Origin: an uncultured Thalassolituus sp.
GTDB taxonomy: Bacteria; Pseudomonadota; Gammaproteobacteria; Pseudomonadales; Oceanobacteraceae
DNA length: 64,000 bases
Reading direction: 5' to 3'
NCBI RefSeq assembly: GCF_950066645.1
Contig: NZ_CATMFB010000005.1
Location: forward strand, 62,001-126,000
Position 1 is the first letter of the stretch. Each line of letters begins with the position of its first letter. The notes beneath the pieces were generated by a model that searched no databases, was not told where the DNA came from, and was given only the letters and a program-made list of their open reading frames with translations. The translations under genes and the position numbers were made by a program. Below, one piece after another: positions 1 through 9,161 of this stretch.

Positions 1-1993
1 CAATCAGATGCTTGGTGTACGTCTGTTCGTCTTGTGTGCCAACGTGCTCTTTCCACCACTGCGTCACTTCGGGTGTACCGGATTCGTCCACCGCCGTATT
101 ACCCTCGCGGGTATCCGGTGAACTCATCACGACCGCCGACTCAAATAAGCCTGCTTCATCCAGGTATTTCTTGTAGCGAATCGCCGATGCTTTGCTGTCA
201 CAGGCGAGCTGGGCTTTCAAACCATCGTCGACGTTCTTCACAAAATGGTTAGCGATATCCAGCGCAATCAGGTGAATGCGTTCCTCCGCGCCGTACACCT
301 GCCCTTTTTTGGAGAACTTACGTTTAAGGTCGGCCTTCTGCTGATCCGTCAGGCCTTCAGTAATGCGCTCAAACCAACGGTCAATCGCCCGGTCGTTTAC
401 ATCAATATCGGGGATGCGCTCTTCGTACAGCAAAGGCGTTACGGTTTTATCTTCCACCGCGCGCTGCATGGTGTAGGCATGCACGATCGGGCCGAATTTA
501 TTGGTGGTTTTATCGTCTTTTAACAGTGGCGTGCCGGTAAAGGCCACGAAAGATGCGTTGGGCAAGGCCAGCTTCATGCGAATATGGTTTTCGCCACCCT
601 GACTGCGATGGCCTTCGTCAATCAGTACGATCAGATCAGCACTGTCGTTATGACACTCGGGCAGCTTGGTGGCCGAGTTAAACTTCTGAATCAGCGAGAA
701 CATAATGCGCTCATTGCCTTTGCCGATCTGCTCTGCAAGGCGAGCGCCTGAGGTCGCCATCGCCGCGTCTTTGTCTTTCGACGTTGCCAGTTCACCACCG
801 CTGGCGAATGTTTTGCTGAGCTGAGTTTCAAGGTCGACCCGGTCAGTAACGACCAGAATCCGGCATTGTTTCAGACTGTCGTGAAGGATCAGCGCCTTAC
901 TCAGAAACACCATAGTGAACGACTTACCCGACCCCGTGGTATGCCAGATAACACCGCCCTCACGACCGCCAGCAGAATTGCGGGTATTGATCCGGTCAAT
1001 TAAGCACTTGATGCCAAACACTTGTTGATAACGGGCAACGATTTTACCGACCTTCTTATCAAACAAAGTGAAATAGCGGGTCATTTCGAGCAAGCGCTCA
1101 GGGCTGAGCAGACTGATCAGAATCTTATCCTGCTCAGATACCGCTAGCTCGCCACTGCTGATCAAGTGGTCATACCAGTCCAGATCGTCCGGATTACGAT
1201 GGCCAAACAGCCCTGCTTTTGTGGCGTCATCCAAACGACGATTTTTGATGGCGAACATCTCAGCATCCGAGATGTCTTCTTCACGCCAGGCCGCCCAGAA
1301 TTTCAGAGGCGTGTCACAGGTGCCATAGCGGCCATCAATACCGTTAATCGAGAACAGTAGCTGGCTATACGCAAATAACTGTGGGATTTCATCATGGCGC
1401 TGATTACGCAACGACTGCGAAATACCGGCTTCAATGGTCGGGCCTTTGCGGCTACTGCCATCCGGGCGCTTGGCCTCGATAACAACTAAAGGAATACCAT
1501 TCACAAAGCAAACGATGTCGGGGCGACGGGTATCCTGCGCCGACGACCCCGCACCACCCGAGCAGGTAACAATAAACTCTTCGGTAAAGGTAAAGCTGTT
1601 ATTGGCAAGATTCTGCCAGTCGATAATGGCAATGGTCGGGTTGGCCTTACGGCCATCGACAAATTCAGTGACTGAAATGCCATACAGCAGATGATTATAG
1701 AGTCGCTCGTTAGCACGCAGCAGGCCTTCGTTCAGAGCTGGGCTGCAGATCTCCGCAATCAGGTTATCAATGGCCTTCTCTGACAACGGATAGCTCTTGC
1801 CAGCAAAGGTAAAGGTACGCTTCTGAAGCTCGCTGCGTAACACTGAGCGCAAGACGACCTCATCGGTTTTGCCGCCACGGGCAGCAAGCGCCTGTTCAGG
1901 CGAGAGAAACGACCACCCAAGATTGGCCAACAACGTCAGCGCCGGTAGCTTGGCACTGTATTCTTCCTGAAATTTGGGAGCGTGGTGTTCCAT
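1..1993 (-). CDS. hsdR: Type I restriction endonuclease subunit R (3' part cut by window edge)
   Basis: Motor and nuclease subunit of a type I restriction-modification enzyme; it translocates DNA using ATP and cuts unmethylated (phage) DNA. I translated the minus strand from the ATG at 1993, which follows an AAGGATAACGA ribosome site; 664 residues are open to the window edge. Visible motifs are the PD-(D/E)xK nuclease (PDIV with D about 159, then EAK with E about 172 and K about 174), Walker A TGSGKS near residue 353, and a DEGH helicase box near 456. It is the last gene of the hsdM-hsdS-TIR-rhuM-hsdR string and lies 9 bp behind rhuM. Full-length HsdR is about 1000 residues, so roughly a third is missing here only because of the window edge. 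Confidence 0.95.
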   Translation of the reverse strand, partial: MEHHAPKFQEEYSAKLPALTLLANLGWSFLSPEQALAARGGKTDEVVLRSVLRSELQKRTFTFAGKSYPLSEKAIDNLIAEICSPALNEGLLRANERLYNHLLYGISVTEFVDGRKANPTIAIIDWQNLANNSFTFTEEFIVTCSGGAGSSAQDTRRPDIVCFVNGIPLVVIEAKRPDGSSRKGPTIEAGISQSLRNQRHDEIPQLFAYSQLLFSINGIDGRYGTCDTPLKFWAAWREEDISDAEMFAIKNRRLDDATKAGLFGHRNPDDLDWYDHLISSGELAVSEQDKILISLLSPERLLEMTRYFTLFDKKVGKIVARYQQVFGIKCLIDRINTRNSAGGREGGVIWHTTGSGKSFTMVFLSKALILHDSLKQCRILVVTDRVDLETQLSKTFASGGELATSKDKDAAMATSGARLAEQIGKGNERIMFSLIQKFNSATKLPECHNDSADLIVLIDEGHRSQGGENHIRMKLALPNASFVAFTGTPLLKDDKTTNKFGPIVHAYTMQRAVEDKTVTPLLYEERIPDIDVNDRAIDRWFERITEGLTDQQKADLKRKFSKKGQVYGAEERIHLIALDIANHFVKNVDDGLKAQLACDSKASAIRYKKYLDEAGLFESAVVMSSPDTREGNTAVDESGTPEVTQWWKEHVGTQDEQTYTKHLI

Positions 1994-2002
1994 TCGTTAT
2001 CC

Positions 2003-3034
2003 TTACTGCTGTGGCGGCTTCCAGTGTAACAGCTCTTCTATATCGTTCTCTCCGGCCTGCTCTTTCAGCCGCCGACGATGTTCTGCAAAGCGTTCATATT
2101 CGGCAGTTGCTTTGGCATCAGCGTCTTTTTTACTGATAGAGCCAGCCCCAACCAGGACATCTCTGTCATTAAACTGAAGAAACTGATCCAGCTTACTCTG
2201 CCAGTCCTGTAAGAACACCTGCTGACGTCGCTCAGCCTGATCTTCGGCAAAGTCTAACCACATGGTGACGATACGGTTAAGTTCTTTGATTTCTGGCTCG
2301 GTGAGGTAGTTCTTAGCCGTGACAATATCGCCCTTACGCACTTCTGTGCCTTTAAACGTGTTCAGCCCCATATTTGGCTGAGACGCATCAGCACGGCTAT
2401 GAATCAGTTCAGCGGCGGTATGACCAGAGCACGCATAGTGCAGCTTGTTCTGAATTGTTTTAAAGAACTGCGTGGTCTCTTTCAGAGACGGCTCGTAGTC
2501 TGCAGCGAGGGCAAATATCTCGCGTACGCGCAGGTACATCCGGCGTTCGCTGGCGCGAATATCGCGGATACGTTCGAGCAGCTCATCAAAGTAGTCTGGT
2601 GCTACGGATGCGCCGACCGGAGGGTTCTTCAGGCGTTCATCATCAATAACAAAGCCCTTAACCAGATACTCCTGAAGTGTCCGCGTCGCCCACTGACGGA
2701 ACTGGGTTCCGCGGGTGGAACGGACGCGGTAGCCGACGGCTAGAATAACCGACAGGCTATAATGCAACCGCTTGCGACTGACCTTACGCGCGCCCTCAAT
2801 CTGAACTTGTAAGTAATCCTTACAGGTTGAGTTTTGATCAAGTTCACCCTCTTCATACACCGCACGTATGTGTTGGGTAATCGCTTGCGGAGTCACTTGA
2901 TACAGGTCAGCCATAGCGGCCTGAGACAACCATAGGGTATCCGACTCAAACCGACATTCGACCCGCGCCCGGCCGTCGTCTGTCGTAAACACCACGAACT
3001 CGCCAGCTGGTGGTGTCGATGGTTGATTGGTCAT
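2003..3034 (-). CDS. rhuM: RhuM family protein
   Basis: A 343-residue member of the RhuM (virulence protein) family, named from a Salmonella pathogenicity island gene whose biochemical role is not settled. The N-terminal half has the family look: FTTDDGRARVECRFESDTLW, then a helix-turn-helix-like stretch LSQAAMADLYQVTPQAITQH, then the KDYLQVQIEGARKVSRK and RGTQFRQWATRTLQEYLVKGF segments. The ATG at 3034 follows AAGGAGAA with 7 bp spacing. RhuM genes often sit inside type I restriction operons, as here, between the TIR gene and hsdR. GC content returns to the level of hsdM and hsdR, unlike the AT-rich TIR gene. A regulatory or DNA-binding accessory role is inference. Confidence 0.85.
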   Translation of the reverse strand: MTNQPSTPPAGEFVVFTTDDGRARVECRFESDTLWLSQAAMADLYQVTPQAITQHIRAVYEEGELDQNSTCKDYLQVQIEGARKVSRKRLHYSLSVILAVGYRVRSTRGTQFRQWATRTLQEYLVKGFVIDDERLKNPPVGASVAPDYFDELLERIRDIRASERRMYLRVREIFALAADYEPSLKETTQFFKTIQNKLHYACSGHTAAELIHSRADASQPNMGLNTFKGTEVRKGDIVTAKNYLTEPEIKELNRIVTMWLDFAEDQAERRQQVFLQDWQSKLDQFLQFNDRDVLVGAGSISKKDADAKATAEYERFAEHRRRLKEQAGENDIEELLHWKPPQQ

Positions 3035-3067
3035 GTGCGGCTTCTCCTTACGTTGATAACCATTATA

Positions 3068-3232
3068 TTACCGACGCTGACCAGAAAGACTTAACACCGA
3101 GAAAGCGTCTTTAATTGGCTTCCAGACATCATCCGGAACTTGATGATGCTTAAAATATCGCTGAAGGTCAGTTCTCCAACACTCCTCTGTAGTTTCATCG
3201 ACATGAATAAATTTTTCAGCACTTACGTCACT
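3068..3232 (-). pseudogene. Start-less remnant reading frame between TIR gene and rhuM
   Basis: The 217 bp between the TIR gene and rhuM hold a minus-strand frame of 54 sense codons, bounded upstream by a TAA at 3233-3235 and ending in TAA at 3068-3070. It has no ATG, GTG or TTG start. The composition is protein-like, with amphipathic and charged stretches (AEKFIHVDETTEECWRTDLQ, then HHQVPDDVWKPIKDAF), and looks like the C-terminus of a lost gene. I do not recognise the family. It could be the scar of a previous resident of this operon slot that was replaced when the TIR gene arrived. A chance open frame cannot be excluded at this length. Confidence 0.4.
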
Positions 3233-3251
3233 TTAACGCTTTAGCCAGAAA

Positions 3252-5792
3252 TCATCCTATACGCTTTTGCTCTCTCTCGATCAGTTGCTGCCCTTTGACA
3301 GAGAGCCCCAGTAACTTTGAAAGTTGCTGTTTCTCTTTGTACCCCACTGGGAACATATATATGTGCTGCACCACCAACTCTTTGAGAATTCGAGTACATA
3401 CGTGATTGCCTTTGAGTCTCGCCATGCTGAGCTCAATACTTTTCATATCAATACGCTTCAAAAAGTGTAATTCGATCGATTGTTTAAGTAGCAACATCGC
3501 TGGTGTTGATTCCTTTTCTTCGATGGATCTATATATTTCCATCGCCTCCTTCGAACCTACCGAAGTTGCTATCTTTCTGACTACGTTATTGATTACACCG
3601 TATGTCAAATGGAGATATGCATTCTCAGCATGCCTTTCCACCTCATCATTAGATAACTCAGGGTTCTCTAAAAGGTGACTTGAAATAACTTTAACAATTT
3701 CGTTCTTTGCAATATCCGACATTGCTATAAAATATTTCAGAAATCGAAGACCGGCATTAATCCCATTTTCAGCTAGAACGTGCAGCGACTCTCTTTTCAA
3801 AGAGGCATGCCGGTTTTTTATAATCTGACCAGATATTTCCATACCTTTTAAAGTCTTGTTTATATCAGCTAGGATCTCCGTAGATTCCAACTCTTCATTA
3901 TTCGACCTAGCTCTCTCATTCTCATCAAGCTTATGGTTATAATCATCCCGCTCCCGTTGTATTTCACGTTGTTCAATAATTAGTTCTGGAATTTGCTTCA
4001 TGAAATCGCTCATGAACAACAACTGATCTTTTTCAAGAGTAGCGGCGGGATGTTCATCAAAAAGATCTGATAATACGGACTGAATTTCATTAATCACCCA
4101 ACCATCTCGAGTGTGATGGGCAACGAAAATTAATATATTTGCGTAATCTTCACGGTGCAGATTTTCCAAGAGAACAGTAACCTTGCTCCGAACCTCTTTA
4201 TTCTCCAAATACGATTCAGAGATCTTCTTCCCAACAAAAAAGTAATATATGTATGGATACTTAAAACCTGTCCTAAAATCCTTGACGTTCAATATTGACT
4301 GGCTAGACAACTTAGATAGCACCACTTCCTTATCAACATTGAGATACACACTACAGTATTCCTCAAAAAAATTATCCAGTTGGACAGTATTAGGATTCTC
4401 TTCATTTGAAAATATCCACCAAGCTAGCTCGGTCAATATATTCAGATACTTATCAAATTCACGCTCGTTAATTTTGGCACTCTCGAAAGCCTGATATATC
4501 AATTGCTGATAGCAATGACCATGAGATGAAAGCTCTAAATTTAGCTTAGATTGAGCCTCGTGCATCTGAAGAAGCATCAATATATAGATTGGTTTAGGGG
4601 GGACAATATTTTTCTTAACGACAGAGTTTATTGTTTCCTTCATCTCGTCACACTTTGTGTAGAGATCTTCATCGGAGATAGTTTGCTCAACTCCCAATGA
4701 TATCCACTTCTGAATGACTTCCTCGCGCTTTTTATTACCCAGACCAAGCAACTCAGCTCGCGCGAACTCGTCCAATCCTGGTACTTCATCTATTAGAAGA
4801 GAAAATGCCAACTGGTGCGTAAATACGCATCGCTCGGAAAAATCACAAATTTCACTTATAAATCGATCCCGATACTTACTATTCAATGCAATGTCGTCGA
4901 TATTGTCTACCATAACAACGATATCATCTGAATTCTTAAATTCCTCAAAATTCAAGCCATCATATTGTCGCGCCACTTCTTTTCGCAATATAGCTTCAGG
5001 ATTCGCATTTTTAATATCACTACCATTGATTATCAAAGGAATCATTGACTCCTTTAGAAACTCTCGATAGTAGTACTTCAATAAAGATGTCTTACCCTGC
5101 TGCTCTTCACCAAACACCAGAAAACGATTGAATTCCTTCGGTAATCTGCATGCACTTCGATAACTCCGTAGCTCCGAAGCCGAGTCGTCTTCAACTTCAA
5201 CATCCGGTACAGTATAAATGTCTGAAAGCTGAACTCTATCGACCATGCGATGAGTTAGGGCAATTTCAGTGTCTTCCAACCAATCTAGTATTGATGCGCT
5301 AGGGCATACACCTTCACTTTCAACTATAGCTGGGGCCTTTGGTTTGACCGGCTCAAACTCTTGTATGAGGTTTTTTATTCCTCTAATTACATCAACCCAA
5401 GCTTCATCTTGATCATCCCACAACGAGACAGGTCGAGCATCCTTTGGCAGCCCCTGTAGCGCCGACAAAGGAGAATCCGACCATTCAACAGAGCGAACCA
5501 CAATCGGTATCAGTTGAGCTTCCGAGGCTTTGTGCATTCTAAGCGCCGTTTCCACCTCTACATTCACACAATAGTCGGAACTCAAAAAAGAAGAACTTAT
5601 CAGGAAAAGAATAATCTCTGATCCTTTCAAGTTCTCATCGATTTGGTCGCTCCAATCTGTACCTGGTATGATCTTCCTATCATTCCATTCGCTAATAATT
5701 CCCGATCTTCGAAGTCCAGACAGGTGCTCAGTCAGACTATCTTTAAAACCTTCATCTTTGTGGGAGTAACTGATAAATACTTTTTTAGACAT
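3252..5792 (-). CDS. TIR-domain protein with STAND-like P-loop NTPase, embedded in type I R-M operon
   Basis: An 846-residue protein. Residues 1-145 form a TIR domain: KVFISYSHKD at the start and SSSFLSSDYC followed by the probable catalytic glutamate E79, four residues after C75 as in NAD-cleaving bacterial TIRs. Residues about 220-310 form a P-loop domain with Walker A GEEQQGKTS (228-236) and Walker B IVVMVDNIDD (291-300), resembling STAND/NACHT-type ATPases. The remaining ~530 residues are mostly helical, with a coiled stretch near 605-640 and no repeat I can name. The ATG follows AAAGGA and starts 10 bp after hsdS stops, so it is co-transcribed. It is clearly AT-richer than hsdM, rhuM and hsdR, which suggests separate acquisition. 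A TIR-NADase that kills or arrests the cell on phage sensing is inferred; the link to restriction-complex integrity is a hypothesis. Confidence 0.88.
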   Translation of the reverse strand: MSKKVFISYSHKDEGFKDSLTEHLSGLRRSGIISEWNDRKIIPGTDWSDQIDENLKGSEIILFLISSSFLSSDYCVNVEVETALRMHKASEAQLIPIVVRSVEWSDSPLSALQGLPKDARPVSLWDDQDEAWVDVIRGIKNLIQEFEPVKPKAPAIVESEGVCPSASILDWLEDTEIALTHRMVDRVQLSDIYTVPDVEVEDDSASELRSYRSACRLPKEFNRFLVFGEEQQGKTSLLKYYYREFLKESMIPLIINGSDIKNANPEAILRKEVARQYDGLNFEEFKNSDDIVVMVDNIDDIALNSKYRDRFISEICDFSERCVFTHQLAFSLLIDEVPGLDEFARAELLGLGNKKREEVIQKWISLGVEQTISDEDLYTKCDEMKETINSVVKKNIVPPKPIYILMLLQMHEAQSKLNLELSSHGHCYQQLIYQAFESAKINEREFDKYLNILTELAWWIFSNEENPNTVQLDNFFEEYCSVYLNVDKEVVLSKLSSQSILNVKDFRTGFKYPYIYYFFVGKKISESYLENKEVRSKVTVLLENLHREDYANILIFVAHHTRDGWVINEIQSVLSDLFDEHPAATLEKDQLLFMSDFMKQIPELIIEQREIQRERDDYNHKLDENERARSNNEELESTEILADINKTLKGMEISGQIIKNRHASLKRESLHVLAENGINAGLRFLKYFIAMSDIAKNEIVKVISSHLLENPELSNDEVERHAENAYLHLTYGVINNVVRKIATSVGSKEAMEIYRSIEEKESTPAMLLLKQSIELHFLKRIDMKSIELSMARLKGNHVCTRILKELVVQHIYMFPVGYKEKQQLSKLLGLSVKGQQLIEREQKRIG

Positions 5793-5802
5793 CTTTAGTC
5801 CT

Positions 5803-7032
5803 TTAATTAGCCTTAACTCTTCGCTTACCCGTCAACAACTGCTGCATTAGGGCTTTTTTCTCTTGCTTTAAAGCATCAAGTTTCTGTTGCAAAGCCGAGA
5901 TTTCTTGATCGGCACTGGAAAGTACGGTAGCGATTTTTTGTTGCTCTTCTTTCGAAGGAAGCGGCACTTTCAACGAGAAGAAGTCTGCAGGTTTAACATT
6001 CAACAAACCGTGAGCACGTCCACCTTCATGAGCTACTTGGCTGAGCCCTTTATTCATAAGGCCAGACTCAAAATAATGCTCCCAGTAGTCACTGTCAGCA
6101 TTGTTGACGTCCGACAGTTCAAAGCAAATGTATAAGGTGGTAACGACGCCATCGCGGTAACGGTTCAATCGTTTGATGGCACCCATCGGGTAACCATTTG
6201 AGTAGCTTTTGTTGTAAGCGAACTGCCCCTTCTTCAGCAAGAAGTATCCGTCGAGTGTTTCTGAAGCAACAGTTTTCTTGAAAAAGTCTTCTTGTCGAAT
6301 CAATCCGTGAACCCCTGAGATGGTTACAACATTTGTACTTTGACCATTGTTCTTCTCGGTAACCCGTTCAAAAACTGATGACAGCTTAATCTCGGCCCAC
6401 TCCCCCTCAAACCTAACCCCACTCTCATCCAGCAGGCGCTTCTTGCCTGTGAGCAGCTGTTGCATCAGGGATTTTTTCTGCTGCTGGCTGTTGGCAAGCA
6501 GTTGTTCGGTGGTGGTGATGGCCTTGTCCCAGGTGGAAAGGATTTGGGCGATTTTTTTTTGTTCGGAATATTCTGGATGAAAGATTCTTAACTTTTTTAC
6601 TTCAGCTATATTGATCCCTTTGACGGCCTGTCCAACTGTGTTCAGATCGATTTGCTGTTGAACGCTTGGCGATTGCAAAGCGTAAAAAACGTACAATGGG
6701 TCATCATCGCCACACACTCTAATCCTTGCTGTATCCTGAGTGATATTAGCGCCAGAGAGTGACGGTGGAACAATTGCAACTCGTCCCGTAGTCCCTCGTA
6801 TTGTTAAGAGTAAATCACCTTGATTTACCTCTGCTCGCTTGTATTGATTGTGGATTTTCAAGGATGTTCGAAGTAGATCATCCTCCAAAATCCTACCTCC
6901 GATAATGTTCTTAACTTTAATCACCGGAATTCCATCAGAAACATGTTCACCCGGCTTAAGAATGCCATAGCAAATTGGAGCACGAGGCTCGACAAACGAG
7001 TCTAAAGCTGTTGTTTTATGATTAGGCACCAT
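5803..7032 (-). CDS. hsdS: Type I restriction-modification specificity subunit S
   Basis: The 409-residue DNA-recognition subunit that selects the bipartite target for HsdM/HsdR. It has two target-recognition domains (about residues 10-180 and 215-370), each followed by a conserved helical spacer ending in a near-identical signature: KKSLMQQLLTGKKR (about 190-203) and KKALMQQLLTGKRR at the C-terminus. At DNA level these are GC-rich repeats around 5824-5860 and 6442-6480. The recognition-domain stretches are visibly more AT-rich, as expected if they are exchanged between strains. The start overlaps the hsdM stop by 11 bp (GTTATGGTGCCTAA), indicating translational coupling. Confidence 0.93.
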   Translation of the reverse strand: MVPNHKTTALDSFVEPRAPICYGILKPGEHVSDGIPVIKVKNIIGGRILEDDLLRTSLKIHNQYKRAEVNQGDLLLTIRGTTGRVAIVPPSLSGANITQDTARIRVCGDDDPLYVFYALQSPSVQQQIDLNTVGQAVKGINIAEVKKLRIFHPEYSEQKKIAQILSTWDKAITTTEQLLANSQQQKKSLMQQLLTGKKRLLDESGVRFEGEWAEIKLSSVFERVTEKNNGQSTNVVTISGVHGLIRQEDFFKKTVASETLDGYFLLKKGQFAYNKSYSNGYPMGAIKRLNRYRDGVVTTLYICFELSDVNNADSDYWEHYFESGLMNKGLSQVAHEGGRAHGLLNVKPADFFSLKVPLPSKEEQQKIATVLSSADQEISALQQKLDALKQEKKALMQQLLTGKRRVKAN

Positions 7033-8572
7033 AACCCAACTCCTCCAGATACGTGGCCATCTCGGTTTCCAGTTCGGTCAATTGCGCTTTTAGCTGCTCA
7101 CGCTCTGCACGCACGGCCATCAGATCGATTTCTTCCTCTTCTTCAAAGGTATCGACGTAGCGCGGGATGTTGAGGTTGTAGTCGTTTTCTTTGATCTCTT
7201 CGAGGCTGGCAACATAGGCGTATTTATCAACGTCGGTGCCTGCGTGGTAGGTCTCGACGATTTTGGCGATATTCTCTTGAGTGAGCAGGTTCTGATTTTT
7301 GCCGGCTTTGAACTCGCGGCTGGCGTCGATAAAGGTGACGGCTTCTTCGGTTTTGTTCGTTTTAAAGATCAGGATCGCGGCTGGGATTCCGGTGCCGTAG
7401 AACAGCTTTTCTGGCAGGCCGATCACGGCATCGAGCAGGTTTTCGTCGATCAGTTGTTTGCGGATTTTGCCTTCACTGGAACCACGAAACAGTACGCCAT
7501 GTGGTACGACCACGCCCATACGTCCGCCCTTCTTGCCCTTAGATGCAGGCTTGAGGGTTTCGATCATGTGCAGAATAAAGGCGTAGTCACCTTTGGTTTT
7601 TGGCGGTACGCCCCGGCGGAAGCGGCTGAATTTGTCGTGCTCGACTTCGTCGTGGCCCCACTTATCGAGGCTGAACGGCGGGTTAGCGGTCACGATATCA
7701 AACAGTATCAGGTCGCCGTTTTTGTCGAGGAGTTTGGGGTTACGGATGGTGTCGCCCCATTCTATTTTGTGGTTGTCTTCGCCGTGCAGGAACATGTTCA
7801 TTTTTGCCAGCGACCAGGTCGAACCGATGGCTTCTTGCCCGTAGAGGGCGTATTCCTTACTGCCGTGATTGGCGACGACTTTGCGGCCACATTTCATTAA
7901 CAGTGAGCCAGAGCCACAGGCCGGGTCGCAGATGCTGTCGCCGGGTTGCGGGTCGAGCAGTTCGGCCATGAGGTCTGAAACTTCCGGTGGTGTATAGAAC
8001 TCACCGGCTTTCTGGCCACCGCTGGCGGCGAAGTTTTTGATCAGGTATTCGTAGGCGTTACCGATGACATCGAGCGTGCCGACGCGGCTGGGCTTGAGGT
8101 TGAGTTCGTCTTTGGCGAAGTCTTCCATCAGGTGTCGTAGGATGGTGTTCTTCTGTTTTTCTTCACCGAGGCGGTCGGTGTTGAAGGAGATGTCCTGAAA
8201 CACGCTTTTACCGGCGTCTTTGAGTTTGGTGCCGTTGGCTTCTTCGATGGCGTGCAGCGCCTGATCAATGCGCTCGCCGTTGCCGGGTTCGTGACGGCGA
8301 TCGTACAGAACATAAAAGCTGGCTGAGCTGGGCAGTACGAAGCGTTCGTTTTTCATCATCTCTTCGATCAGTTCTGGCTCGTCGCCGTATTCTGCCTTGT
8401 AGCCGTCGTAGTGATCCTGCCATACGTCTGAGATGTACTTGAGGAACAGCATGGTCAGGATGAAGTCTTTGTAGGTGTCGGCGCTGATGGTGCCGCGGAA
8501 GGTATCGCAGGCGTTCCAGAGGGCTTTGTTGATCTGATCCTGATTGATGAGTTCTTGCTTGGTTGCGCTCAT
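7022..8572 (-). CDS. hsdM: Type I restriction-modification DNA methyltransferase subunit M
   Basis: A 516-residue N6-adenine methyltransferase that protects host DNA with HsdS. It has the N-terminal helical HsdM_N domain (NKALWNACDTFRGTISADTY), then the SAM-binding motif DPACGSGSLL and catalytic NPPFSLD. The C-terminus has a coiled segment (RAEREQLKAQLTELETEMAT) that contacts HsdS. It is the first gene of the five-gene minus-strand operon. Family length is usually 480-550, so it appears intact. No strong ribosome site is seen in front of the ATG at 8572. Confidence 0.95.
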   Translation of the reverse strand: MSATKQELINQDQINKALWNACDTFRGTISADTYKDFILTMLFLKYISDVWQDHYDGYKAEYGDEPELIEEMMKNERFVLPSSASFYVLYDRRHEPGNGERIDQALHAIEEANGTKLKDAGKSVFQDISFNTDRLGEEKQKNTILRHLMEDFAKDELNLKPSRVGTLDVIGNAYEYLIKNFAASGGQKAGEFYTPPEVSDLMAELLDPQPGDSICDPACGSGSLLMKCGRKVVANHGSKEYALYGQEAIGSTWSLAKMNMFLHGEDNHKIEWGDTIRNPKLLDKNGDLILFDIVTANPPFSLDKWGHDEVEHDKFSRFRRGVPPKTKGDYAFILHMIETLKPASKGKKGGRMGVVVPHGVLFRGSSEGKIRKQLIDENLLDAVIGLPEKLFYGTGIPAAILIFKTNKTEEAVTFIDASREFKAGKNQNLLTQENIAKIVETYHAGTDVDKYAYVASLEEIKENDYNLNIPRYVDTFEEEEEIDLMAVRAEREQLKAQLTELETEMATYLEELGYGA

Positions 8573-8765
8573 GTTTTACCACGTGTTCGGTTGGGTGATG
8601 AGCTGAGAGGCGTGATTCGGTGACAATGGCCTCCCAGCCGTTTGGTGTCGAGTATACCGGGAGTTGGGGATATTTGAATGGATTCGCGTGTGGAGGGTTA
8701 TCTAAAGCGTCAGGGGCACGGAGGCACTAGCTTCTTGAACCCCTGCATTGTCGGATGACAGTTCT

Positions 8766-9161
8766 TCAGGCAAGCCAACGATCGTATGCAAAATAGCAGC
8801 CCCAGAACACCAGTATGCCGAACATCCATATCAACACGGCGATGAGGCTGACATAAAGCACTTTTGCATAAGCAATAAGCCACGAAGGAACGTCCAGATA
8901 TGCTTCGTTCAGGCCACGAACTTTCCCTGATGACGGCGACGCCAGTAAACGGATAAACATTACATTGCGGATGAGGTTAGCGGGAAAAGCCGAAAATACA
9001 ACCACCTCTCCTGATCGGAAATATGGGGGGCAAAAGTATTTTTGCAGGAATGTTTTTGGCGTGGCCAACAAGAAACCGACAGAAATCAGTGTCCACATCC
9101 AGAAGGCCGCAAACGAGTACATCATAAGCAGAAATGCTTGCTCCAACATCACCTGCGACAT
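8766..9161 (-). CDS. Small membrane protein, putative immunity partner of the upstream LysM protein
   Basis: A 131-residue hydrophobic protein with about three membrane segments: residues 9-33 (AFLLMMYSFAAFWMWTLISV), a weaker one near 52-72, and a C-terminal pair around 92-126 (AKVLYVSLIAVLIWMFGILV). I do not recognise the family. Its start lies 13 bp inside the end of the LysM gene in another frame, a strong sign of coupled translation. A small multi-pass membrane protein encoded directly behind a putative membrane-acting toxin suggests an immunity function; this is inference from arrangement only. The following 190 bp up to hsdM contain nothing I can assign. Confidence 0.65.
   Translation of the reverse strand: MSQVMLEQAFLLMMYSFAAFWMWTLISVGFLLATPKTFLQKYFCPPYFRSGEVVVFSAFPANLIRNVMFIRLLASPSSGKVRGLNEAYLDVPSWLIAYAKVLYVSLIAVLIWMFGILVFWGCYFAYDRWLA

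Noticed and set aside
7244-7900. 218-residue plus-strand open frame
   Set aside because: Lies wholly antisense to hsdM, whose motifs are intact; composition is that of a mirrored coding strand.
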